A DNA stretch of 64,000 nucleotides. It comes from Chloracidobacterium sp. (GTDB lineage: Bacteria > Acidobacteriota > Blastocatellia > Pyrinomonadales > Pyrinomonadaceae). Below the pieces are notes generated by a model. That model worked only from the letters and a program-made list of their open reading frames with translations, was not told the origin of the DNA and searched no databases. Positions 50,074 through 58,800 of the stretch are shown here, piece by piece. The position numbers and the translations under genes are program-made. The stretch covers positions 1,302,001 to 1,366,000 of the forward strand of contig JADJTD010000001.1 of assembly GCA_016711345.1 (NCBI GenBank), given 5' to 3'. Numbering within the stretch: position 1 is the first letter of the stretch; the number at the start of each line of letters is the position of its first letter.

Positions 50074-51108
50074 CTATTCACTGTTCAATCTATTATTTAC
50101 TGCCTTAAAAACCGCATCCACATCGGAATCCATACAGATCCATTTTGAACACGTGCGGCGATGGCAATCAACGCGGCAATCAATTTCGTTGCGTTCGACG
50201 CAGATGTCGTTGGGGTTTGGGCTGCCGTTTCGCCACCATTCGGTTGGACCGAAAAGTCCGACGATCGGCGTTCTGGCCGCCACCGCGATGTGCGTCGGAC
50301 CAGTGTCTCCGCCGATGTAAACACGGGCACGTTTTGCTAATTCATAAAAACCTTTCAGGCTCGGCTGCGTAAATAGTACTCTACCTGAGCGGCTGTTCAC
50401 AGCAATTTTTTCGGCCAATTCATCTTCATTCGGGCCTGTCGTAACGACAGACCTGATCCCTTTGTCTTCCCAAAGCCGGTCCGCAAGCTGTCCAAACTTT
50501 TCGGCGTGCCAGAGTTTTGTCACCCAGCCGCCGCCGGGATTTAGTATCGCAAATTCACCGCCTATTTTTTTGATAATAGCCTCTGCCGCTGTGACATTTT
50601 CGGCGGTTGATGCGATCGGAAATTCGAGAGCGGTGTTCGGGATCGTAAAACCCAAAGCTCCGGCGGCAAGAGCAAGATTTTTTTGGATAACATTAATTTG
50701 CGGCTGCGTTTGTACGGTATTTGTGAGCAACAGGCGGCTCATAGGTTCGCGCAGGCCAGAACGCGAAAACCCCCAGCGCCGCTTTGCTCCGGACAGCTTT
50801 GCTATCGTTGCCGATTTCAAAAGTCCCTGAAAATCTATCGCAATATCAAACCCAAACCTTCGCAACCCTCGAAGCTGACGGCTTGCTTCGTGAACGATCT
50901 TATCTATGTCGCGGCGACGGCGCAGCCTTCGCGTATCGACCTCGATCAGGTTGTCTATGAGCGGATTGCCTTTTAATATTTCAGACGAGCGTTCCTCGAC
51001 GACCCACGAAATTTCCGCATCCGGAAATTCTCTGCGAATGGCAGCCAACGACGGCAAAGTGTGAACAATGTCGCCGATGCTGCCAAGTTTTACTATAAGG
51101 AGCCGCAC
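50074..51108 (-). CDS. GT9-family heptosyltransferase (LPS core type)
   Basis: 344 residues. MRLLIVKLGSIGDIVHTLPS at the N-terminus and the nucleotide-sugar block YIGGDTGPTHIAVAARTPIVGLFGPT near the C-terminal half are diagnostic (second given as GGDTGPTHIAVAA and PIVGLFGPTEWW). These enzymes add ADP-heptose to the inner core of lipopolysaccharide, fitting a diderm cell. WaaC (heptosyltransferase I) is the closest in N-terminal pattern, but the acceptor cannot be fixed. A Cys-rich C-terminus (CRVDCHRRTCSKWICMD) is unusual. Confidence 0.85.
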   Translation of the reverse strand: MRLLIVKLGSIGDIVHTLPSLAAIRREFPDAEISWVVEERSSEILKGNPLIDNLIEVDTRRLRRRRDIDKIVHEASRQLRGLRRFGFDIAIDFQGLLKSATIAKLSGAKRRWGFSRSGLREPMSRLLLTNTVQTQPQINVIQKNLALAAGALGFTIPNTALEFPIASTAENVTAAEAIIKKIGGEFAILNPGGGWVTKLWHAEKFGQLADRLWEDKGIRSVVTTGPNEDELAEKIAVNSRSGRVLFTQPSLKGFYELAKRARVYIGGDTGPTHIAVAARTPIVGLFGPTEWWRNGSPNPNDICVERNEIDCRVDCHRRTCSKWICMDSDVDAVFKAVNNRLNSE

Positions 51109-51170
51109 TGCCTATATGGTAATGGTTGACAACCTCATAGGTAAACGCAGGCCGTCGAATTGGTCATCGA

Positions 51171-51890
51171 TCACACCAAACTTGTCAGCCATGTGGCAAT
51201 ACGGATCCAAGTATCGGTCCCCGCCATCGTGAGGCGAATGATGTGCGACGCTATGAGAAGAATTGTTCCCGCGAGAAATGCCCTGTTCAGTTTGCCGTTT
51301 CTCCAAGTGTCATAGATCAGGAGCGAGATCGCGATCAGATCAGGGATGCCATAGAAAAACGGCGGCGTTGAAGCAAACGCGAATGGAAACCGGCCAAGCG
51401 CCGGCGGCAGAAAATTGAGCACCGTCAAAAGGATGAGCCGCTTATGGTTAGCAGGAGTTCGTCTATAATACACCGCCCCGGCAAAAAGGATGGCAAACAC
51501 AATCACATCGCCTAACGGCACGATCAGGAATGACAACGGTGGAATTCCGGGAACGCCGCCGCCTCGAGCAGCGGAAGCGATACCGGTCATCGCACCGGTG
51601 ATGACAAGCAACGGTGCGAGTGCCGTTCCAAAAATACCGAGCTTCTGGTGTAACTTTATTTTCTTAGAAGAAATGAGATAAACCTGTGTGATAAACAGGA
51701 TGATCCACATTGTCATCAGCAAGCCGTGAAGGTGAACAAGCATCGACGGTATAGGCGGAGAATCGAATGCGAACTTGAGATAATATGTTGGTCCAAAGCC
51801 TATCAGTACCGCGATAGGAAACAGGATCGCAGCAGCCGCGTAGATCCTCCTATCGGAACGCCGCCAGTCAAAAGGTTCATTCATCGCCAT
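51171..51890 (-). CDS. Polytopic membrane protein of unknown function
   Basis: 239 residues with about seven hydrophobic segments. His residues in LVHLHGLLMTMW and IKLHQKLGIFG, ANHKRLILLT and IASHIIRL lie in or near helices, as in heme- or metal-binding membrane proteins, but no named family was recognised. AAGGAGAAAG precedes the ATG. It lies 62 bp upstream of the GT9 gene on the same strand, so it may head the transcript. Confidence 0.6.
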   Translation of the reverse strand: MAMNEPFDWRRSDRRIYAAAAILFPIAVLIGFGPTYYLKFAFDSPPIPSMLVHLHGLLMTMWIILFITQVYLISSKKIKLHQKLGIFGTALAPLLVITGAMTGIASAARGGGVPGIPPLSFLIVPLGDVIVFAILFAGAVYYRRTPANHKRLILLTVLNFLPPALGRFPFAFASTPPFFYGIPDLIAISLLIYDTWRNGKLNRAFLAGTILLIASHIIRLTMAGTDTWIRIATWLTSLV

Positions 51891-52019
51891 GATCTTTCTC
51901 CTTAAGAAATAGGGTGATTTTGATTATTGGGCGATTTTATAACGATTTGAGAGAGTTTCAAAATTTTCAGAACGAAATTTGCGGTATTACCCGGATCTTA
52001 ACGCGTAAAGGGCCGATCA

Positions 52020-52080
52020 AGCGGATATCTACTTTATCCGTCTTGACCCGCCCTATCCGTGCAATCCGCGTCAAAAGACG
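52020..52080. repeat. Rhythmic ATCCGTG/ATCCGCG repeat element
   Basis: ATCTACTTTATCCGTCTTGACCCGCC followed by CTATCCGTGCAATCCGCGTC (given in two parts). Repeated ATCCGNNTNNNNNC words resemble the other word-like intergenic elements here. It lies just downstream of the 52084-55260 stop codon. Confidence 0.45.
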
Positions 52081-52083
52081 CTA

Positions 52084-55000
52084 TCAATATCTAAACGCCG
52101 TCTGCGTCGGTTTGTCGCCGTTAGTGCCAAATTGGAACGCGACAAATTGTGTGTTCGAGCTGTTGTGGCGATACCATGTGCCATCCGACGGACGGAACAC
52201 GCAGATGTCGGCATGACCGTCTCCGTCGTAATCGGCGGGTGCCGGAATGTCACTGGCGAGGCCGAAGATGAAATATGTGTAGAGCGAGTTGAAACTTGTC
52301 TTTGAATACCAGATACCGGTCGATGGCCGATAGACGGAAAGGTCGGTCTTTCCATCGCCATCGTAATCTGCGGGTGTTAGAATGTCGCTGCCATTTCCAA
52401 ACAACTCGCCTTGGATCGAACCATTCGAGCTGTTTATCCAATACCAAGCTCCGGTCGATGGCCTAAACACCGCGATGTCCGATTTCCCATCACCATCAAA
52501 ATTGGCAAACACAGGTTTGTCTTCGCTTGATCCGAATTGAATGCCAAAGAACGTACCATCCGAGCTGTTCTGCCTGTACCAAGTTCCTGTCGATGGACGG
52601 AAAACAGAAATGTCCGCCTTACCATCTCCGTCATAATCCGCAGGCGTCGGAAGATCTTCTGCTAACCCGAACACATGATACGTAACATTGCCATTCGAAC
52701 TGTTAAAGACATACCAAATGCCTGTCGATGGCCGATAAACAGCGATGTCAGTCTTTCCGTCGCCGTCGTAATCCGCAGGAGCTATTTTGTCGGACCCAAA
52801 TCCAAACAAAGTTCCGTAAAGCCCTGCCTGCGACTGCTGCAGATACCAAGCACCAGTCGACGGACGGAAAACTGAAATATCCGACTTGCGATCACCGTCG
52901 TAATCAAACGCCATACGTGACACCGGAGTGGTTACGACCGTTGTTGAGATCGTCTGAGCAGCATTGTTAGTTTCGTCGTATTCCAAACAGAGGTTTTCAG
53001 GATCCACGACGACATTAGCTCCCGCACTTAATAACGCGCCTAAAGACAGGGGGCGTAAAACTACGGTCAGCGTAGCCGATCCCACAACTCCTCCCTCAGA
53101 AGAAATACACCCGCCAGTGAAAGTGACGCCGTCCATATCGGCCATCGAAGTATAGCCATTTGTTCCGGTAGTGGAGACAAATGCAAACGGAACTCCGGTC
53201 GGATAGCCAAATCTCACTTTGGGACACGCAACGTCGCCAAAGGGAGGTTGGGGCCGAGGGTAATTGAACACGAGCAAAGTGTAGGTTAGATCCTGATTGA
53301 CGCGGACGGGATCAGGAGAATCAGACTGACTGATCCGGAGATCATAGAACGACAAAATAGGCGAAGGTGTAACTGTAGGGGTGAACGTGTTCGTTGCCGT
53401 CGCAGTTGGGGTCGCAGTATTGGTATTGGTGGACTGCGGCGGACTTGTCGGCGAATGCGTTGCGGTTGGAGTCAGCGTGGGCGTAGGTGTGAATGTTGCT
53501 GTTGCTGTCGCTGTTGCAGTCAGTGTGCTCGTTGGTGTATTTGTCGGCGTTGCTGTTGTGACTGTCGTTATAATAGTTGCCGCCGTGTTGTTGTTTTCGT
53601 TGTCTTCGTGCCAGGTGTTTTCGGGGTCAACAACGACACTTGTGCCGAGGCTGGTGAGCGTACCTGCTGACGTAGGTGTTATCACGAGCGTCAACGTGGC
53701 CGATTGCGGCTGGCCGCCCGTAGATGACAAACAGCCTCCGGAATAGGTAATGCCGCCTACATCCGGTATCGCATTAAAACCACCTGTTCCTGATGCGCTA
53801 TTAAAAGAAAATGAAACACCGCTCGGATAGCCAAACCGCACATTCGGACATGCAAAACCGCCCAAAGCACTTGGAGCATTAGTTACGGTCAAAGTATATG
53901 TCAGCTGTTGGCCGACAACGACCGGATCGGGAGAATCGGTTTGACTGACCGTTAGATCGTATTCAGGAAAAGGCGAGGGCACAACGGTTGGCGTATTTGT
54001 CGGCGTACTTGTTGCTGTCGGAGTAAATGTTGGCGTCAGCGTTGCGGTCGCTGTACTGGTCGGCGTATTTGTCGGTGTCGGATTGCCTGTATATACAACG
54101 CGAAAGATCGTTCCGCTTGAGCGGTTAAGATAATGAAGGCTGCCGTCGTTTGAAACGTGTATGTCCACCGCGCCAAAACCGATACCGCTCGCAAAGGTCG
54201 GAGCCGCGCCCGTCGCCGACGGGTTTGCAGGATCGACATATTTTATCCAGCCGGCGCAGTAGTCCGCAAAAAAATATTTGCCGACATAAGGAGCAGGAAA
54301 TGTTGTGTTTGTCGGATTGTAAAAAGAGCCGCCGATGATCGTGCATTCGCTGCCGGACGACGAAGAGTAAGTGTAAACGGGGTTTGTAAAATTTGGATTA
54401 GTGCATGGAGTATTTGTGCCTTGCAGAAACCCGCCTTCGCATGTCGGCCAGCCAAAATTGATTCCGCCTCCGGCGTCGTCGATCTCTTCCCAAGTGTTTT
54501 GGCCGACATCATTGATGTACATGCGGCCCGTGCCGGGCTGCACGCCGAACGTATACGGATTTCGTAAGCCAACCGCCCAGATAGCCTGATTTAAACCCGT
54601 TGTCGAACCGGCGATGCCCGGAAAAGTAGTCGGATTATCACCGGGAATCGTTCCGTCGGAATTGATGCGGAGTATTTTGCCAAGGCGGTTATTTAGCGAC
54701 TGTGCGTTTGCCGAAGAAGCATTATCGCCGACCGCGACGTAGAGTTTTCCGTCGAGGCCGAAATGTATCGCTCCGCCATTGTGATTTGTCGCGCCGCTGA
54801 GATTATCGAGGTCGAGGATCACAAGCTCGCTGCCGGCAAGAGCTACGTCCTCGTTTGCAGGATCGGCAGTGAACCGGCTGACGCGATTATGGGTCGCTGG
54901 CGTCGTCGCGGTGTAGTAAACATAGATATAACGATTGGCTGCATAGTCTGGATCAATGGCAATGCCGAGCATACCCCGTTCGCCGCTCGACGTGGTGCTC

Positions 55001-55260
55001 ACCGACGTAAATGGCGTGGGCAGCAGTACTCCGTTTTTTATGACTCGCAATGCCCCGCCCTGCTGCGTGACAAAAATCCGCCCGTCCTGATGAATAGCAA
55101 ACGCCGTCGGCGTCGAAAGACCGCTAATTGAGGTCTCCGTAAAACCCGGCGGCAAGGTCGCTGCCATGCTTTGCAAAGGCATACATATCACTATGAAAGC
55201 TATCAACAATGCAAAAATGTGGAATTTCGTTAGTGATTTTGAAAAAGAAAAAGTCAGCAT
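52084..55260 (-). CDS. Secreted sorbosone-dehydrogenase-like beta-propeller with CARDB-like and FG-GAP repeats
   Basis: The ATG at 55260 follows GGAG at 9 nt; two upstream in-frame starts are weaker. 1058 residues. Signal peptide (FHIFALLIAFIVICMPLQSMA). Residues of about 36-390 are the glucose/sorbosone dehydrogenase propeller (PTAFAIHQDGRIFVTQQGG, WAVGLRNPYTFGVQPGTGRM, FGWPTCEGG, HFGLDGKLYVAVGD). These enzymes use PQQ and oxidise sugars. Thr-Pro linkers separate two CARDB/DUF11-like beta domains (about 430-563 and 633-780). Residues of about 783-1057 are six FG-GAP/VCBS repeats, D-x-D-G-D loops. Surface-exposed; PQQ binding not verifiable here. Confidence 0.85.
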   Translation of the reverse strand: MLTFSFSKSLTKFHIFALLIAFIVICMPLQSMAATLPPGFTETSISGLSTPTAFAIHQDGRIFVTQQGGALRVIKNGVLLPTPFTSVSTTSSGERGMLGIAIDPDYAANRYIYVYYTATTPATHNRVSRFTADPANEDVALAGSELVILDLDNLSGATNHNGGAIHFGLDGKLYVAVGDNASSANAQSLNNRLGKILRINSDGTIPGDNPTTFPGIAGSTTGLNQAIWAVGLRNPYTFGVQPGTGRMYINDVGQNTWEEIDDAGGGINFGWPTCEGGFLQGTNTPCTNPNFTNPVYTYSSSSGSECTIIGGSFYNPTNTTFPAPYVGKYFFADYCAGWIKYVDPANPSATGAAPTFASGIGFGAVDIHVSNDGSLHYLNRSSGTIFRVVYTGNPTPTNTPTSTATATLTPTFTPTATSTPTNTPTVVPSPFPEYDLTVSQTDSPDPVVVGQQLTYTLTVTNAPSALGGFACPNVRFGYPSGVSFSFNSASGTGGFNAIPDVGGITYSGGCLSSTGGQPQSATLTLVITPTSAGTLTSLGTSVVVDPENTWHEDNENNNTAATIITTVTTATPTNTPTSTLTATATATATFTPTPTLTPTATHSPTSPPQSTNTNTATPTATATNTFTPTVTPSPILSFYDLRISQSDSPDPVRVNQDLTYTLLVFNYPRPQPPFGDVACPKVRFGYPTGVPFAFVSTTGTNGYTSMADMDGVTFTGGCISSEGGVVGSATLTVVLRPLSLGALLSAGANVVVDPENLCLEYDETNNAAQTISTTVVTTPVSRMAFDYDGDRKSDISVFRPSTGAWYLQQSQAGLYGTLFGFGSDKIAPADYDGDGKTDIAVYRPSTGIWYVFNSSNGNVTYHVFGLAEDLPTPADYDGDGKADISVFRPSTGTWYRQNSSDGTFFGIQFGSSEDKPVFANFDGDGKSDIAVFRPSTGAWYWINSSNGSIQGELFGNGSDILTPADYDGDGKTDLSVYRPSTGIWYSKTSFNSLYTYFIFGLASDIPAPADYDGDGHADICVFRPSDGTWYRHNSSNTQFVAFQFGTNGDKPTQTAFRY
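52093..52912 (-). repeat. Six in-frame FG-GAP/VCBS repeats of about 135 bp
   Basis: Each unit encodes DYDGDGKxDIxVxRPSTGxWY plus about 25 residues. The FRPSTG and YRPSTG forms alternate. Ca2+-binding DxDGDG loops are conserved in all six. Confidence 0.9.
53371..53560 (-). repeat. Thr-rich linker repeat between the two CARDB-like domains
   Basis: Degenerate GTCGCN/GTATTT-type units encode about 60 residues of TPTATNTFTPT and TATATATATFTPTPT. Confidence 0.75.
53975..54090 (-). repeat. Thr-rich linker repeat after the beta-propeller
   Basis: Encodes PTPTNTPTSTATATLTPTFTP between the sorbosone dehydrogenase-like domain and the first CARDB-like domain. Units are degenerate. Confidence 0.75.
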
Positions 55261-55410
55261 ACGATGGTCTCCTATATTCATCTGAGGGAGATGACCTAGC
55301 GGGGCGGAAAAGTCTAGTATAGCCATCGATACCCATAATTGTCCACAATATCAAGGATCGGTGTCGCGTCTTAACTTGATCTCTGTTTTTTTTTCGCTCG
55401 GTCTCTTTTT

Positions 55411-55448
55411 GCCACTTTGCGACTTTGCGGGAGGATTTTTCCCGCAAA
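55411..55448. repeat. CGCAAAGTCGCAAAG-type element with hairpin
   Basis: GCCACTTTGCGACTTTGCGG followed by the inverted repeat TTTGCGGGA (55424-55432) / TCCCGCAAA (55440-55448). Similar in rhythm to the element at 27086. Confidence 0.6.
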
Positions 55449-55666
55449 GAAAATTCGAGTCAGTATCGTTCCTATCAACGTATTCATAATTCATCGGCAT
55501 CATTTATTTTCATCGTTCTCATTTCGCGGCAGGAAAAGGCGTCGTTGAGCGATTACTCGCAGCATTGATAAACGTATTGTTAGACGACTTTTAGAATGAC
55601 ATTGATCGCAATGGGCGTTTGCGAGCGCGAAACAGATATTTGACGAAAAAAGAGCATTTTCAAGGT

Positions 55667-55729
55667 GGCTTTTTGGGGGTAAGCGATGGCTTTTTGAGGG
55701 TCTGCGATGGCTTTTTGGGGGTCGCAAAG
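55667..55729. repeat. Three tandem 21-bp repeats, GGCTTTTTGGGGGTNNGCGAT
   Basis: Copies begin at 55667, 55688 and 55709, differing at a few positions. The next base pairs (CGCAAAGCGGCGC) break the array. Confidence 0.8.
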
Positions 55730-55835
55730 CGGCGCTTATTCGCTTATTACCCTTAACGTACTGAATCAAAAGCAGTTGTTGGCTTTCAACATTAAAAACC
55801 TCTCCCAACCGTAAATGATCGAACGATCGAAAAAA

Positions 55836-55859
55836 AAAGGCGACCCGAAGGCCGCCCTT
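55836..55859 (-). terminator. UUCG-loop terminator after the M36 gene
   Basis: On the minus strand AAGGGCGGCC, loop TTCG and GGTCGCCTTT form a 10-bp stem with two G-U pairs, followed by a T-run. The stop is at 55885. Confidence 0.9.
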
Positions 55860-55884
55860 AAAAAGATCAAAGATCAAATATCAG

Positions 55885-58800
55885 CTATTCCTGAGGATTC
55901 GCTACGAAGTCAGCATCGGAGACATTGTCAACAAGGCTGATCACGCGGCTCGGTGCGCTGAAGGTGTAACGCTGTGAATTCACCGTTACCACATAAGTTT
56001 CACCGGTCCTAAGGCCGTCGAAAGTGAAGTAACCGAACGTTCCGGTCGTCACGACAATCGGCTCAGTGAGCGAATTGCCCGTCACGACAACCTTAGCGTT
56101 GCGAATACCTGCCCCGTCTGCAGTAATAACGCGTCCCGAAATCGACGCACCGGCAGCCGTAGCCTGGATGAACTGCAGCTGCCAGCCGCCGTTTACACAG
56201 CCGGTGATGGCGTTCACTCGTGAGAGTAAACCTGCGTCATCACGCATGTACAAGCTCCATGTACCGTTGGAGTTCGTGTTGCCAAAGTTGCCGAACAAAG
56301 TCTGGGTTCCAATGCCGCCGACGGTGCTTCCCGGTTCGTTATAAGGTGCCGGAGGTGCCGGTGCAGGGAAGACTCCTTGTCCCGGTTCCCATGTGGTTGG
56401 CTCAAATGACCCTGTCGTCAATGGTCCCGAATCAGGCAATACCTGTCCTGCTGCATCGTCGAAGGTTAGATTCACTCCAGGCGAAGCCTGCGGAAGAGCT
56501 CCGCCTGCATCAGCCATAAGAACAAATTTCTGTCCTGCCGGGCCTACCAGAAGGAAGTCCATGTTGTCCGGGAACTGATGTTGTACACCAAACAACGTAA
56601 CTCGTACAGTCTGGATCTGAGTCGGTCCACCCGTGACGGTGATCGTCGAAGGATAGAGATCAGCCTGAGTGCCGAGTGTGGTACACATAGCAGCACTGTT
56701 GGCAAATACCTGTCCTACCGGCGTTCCGGTCGGTGTTGCCGTTGCCGTATTTGTCGGTGATCCTGCTGCTCCGACCGTAACGCTTCCGTTTGTCGTAAAT
56801 GCCGGAGGATCGCCTTCGTTCCACGTAAATCCGGTATGGAAGATCTGATTCGGATCCGTGTAGTCCGCAAAGGTCAGCGGTGATGACGTTCCGTTAGCAC
56901 CTACAACCGTGAACCTCAGATTTATCAGAGTTCCAGCTCCTGCCAAATTCGCGGCCTGGAATGCTGAGATTATGAAGTGTCCGTTGAAGGTTGCATTAGG
57001 CGTGATCGACATCGCACTGCTAAGTGTGCCCGTCACATCGAAACATGCATTTCCCGTACACGCTAGGCCGCCAGCCGGCTGTAGTACTGCAGGGTTGTAA
57101 TCGATGTTTAGGTCATACGATATGATCCCGCGACCCGTAGTGTCACCGACCGTGATCGGAATCGTGATCGTCGAGCCCGGTGAAGCACTAACATTCGGCA
57201 AGGCCACCGTCACAGGCGGCGTTCCGGTCGCTGTCGGAGTCGCTGAGACAGCGAACGTCGGCGTACTTGTCGCCGTATTTGTCGGTGTAGTTGTCGATGT
57301 CGCCGTCGGCGTATTTGCTACCGGCGTGTTTGTCGATGTTGCCGTCGGGGTGTTTGTCGGCGTACCGGTCGGACACGGGGTGCCGAGCAATTCTACCGCG
57401 CTAGTGGTAGTGCTCGCCGTGTTGAAACCGGCGGCTACCAACACTCGACCATCGGGCAGCGTTCCCTGTGCATGCCCAGCTCGAGAGCCAAGCATCGGCG
57501 GGCCTGCACTGAACGTGCCGCTGCTGATGGTAAAGATGTGAGTCGCCGTGGTCGAAACACCCGCCGCGTTTGCACCGTCCGTGATCAGGAGTTGACCCGA
57601 ACCATATTGCGAGACGGCTCCGTAGTTGCCGCGTAATCCCACAGTTCCTGCCGAACCGAGATTGGTCCAACTGTTTGCCACAGGATCGTAACGCAGAAGG
57701 GTGTCGGTAGTCACAAAATTGCCTGAGACGATGTTCACGCCACCGTAAACATAGATCAGTCCGTTAACCGCCGTACCATAGGTATTCGTACGAGCGTCCG
57801 GCACAACCGTTCCCGAAGACCAGGTGTTGGTTGCGATGTCGTAGATAAAGTTGGTGTTAACTCCATTGTTAAAGTCGTCACCACCCATAACGTAGAACTT
57901 GCCATTAACGACTGCTGCTGCTGCTGCTTCCTTGGCAGCGGGCATGACCGCACCGGTGGACCAAGCATTAGTAGCGATGTCGTAAATCTGCAAGGCATTG
58001 GTCACACTTGTGCCTCCTGTGAAGCCGCCGGCGACAAATATCTTGCCATTAGCCGCGCCTGTGGCAGCCTGACTGACCGGAACGGGCAGAGGTGCAACAT
58101 TGCTCCAAGTATTTGTCGCTGAGTTATATCGAGATACCTGAGCAGACACAACCGGTGTTGCGTCGGCACTTTGGCCACCTGCAATATAGAGTTGGTTGTC
58201 TGATCCCAGCACTCCCTGTATGGCATAACGGGCCGGAGCTTGTGCGGGGCCTGCCTGCCAGGCGGCAGGTGTACAGCTCGGCGTTGCGGTCGACGTAGAT
58301 GTGCCTGTCGGCGAGCCGATGATCGTCGAAGTAGGCGTAGGTGTAGCAGTATTTGTCGCTGTGCCTGTCGCCGTGTTCGTCGCAGTCGCACCGCCGGCGA
58401 CCGTGAAGCCTCCATTCGTGATGAATACCGGCGGATCGCCTTCGTTCCATACGAATCCCGGATGGAAGATCTGGGCCGGATCCGTGTAGTCGGCAAAAGT
58501 AAGCGCCGTTGATTGCCCTGCCGAGCCTACAACGTTGAATTTCAGATTGATCAGCGTGCCCGCTCCTGCCAGATTCGCGGCCTGAAATGCCGAGATAATA
58601 AAGTGTCCAGCGAAATTGGCGTTCGGGGTGATCGACATTGAACTACTCAATGTTCCGGCAGCATCGAAACAAGCATTACCCGTGCAGGCAGTGCCGCCCG
58701 CCGGCTGTAGAACTGCCGGATTATAATCAATGTTCAGGTCGTATGAAATGATGCTGCGGCCTGTTGTGTCGCCCACCGTGATCGGGACTGTTATCAAAGC

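Larger units (their letters stand above)
55261..55884. other. 624-bp intergenic region between two giant secreted genes
   Basis: It contains the promoter side of the 52084-55260 gene, a TTTGCGGGA/TCCCGCAAA hairpin (55424-55448) within CGCAAAGTCGCAAAGTGGC-type words, a triple 21-bp tandem repeat (55667-55729) and the terminator of the M36 gene (55836-55859). A minus-strand open frame at 55500-55877 reads through all of this and is judged not a gene. Confidence 0.6.

Noticed and set aside
55500..55877. Minus-strand open frame of 125 codons in the intergenic region
   Set aside because: It runs through a terminator and the 21-bp repeats; composition follows the repeats (RPPKSHRRPSKSH) and no start signal is present.
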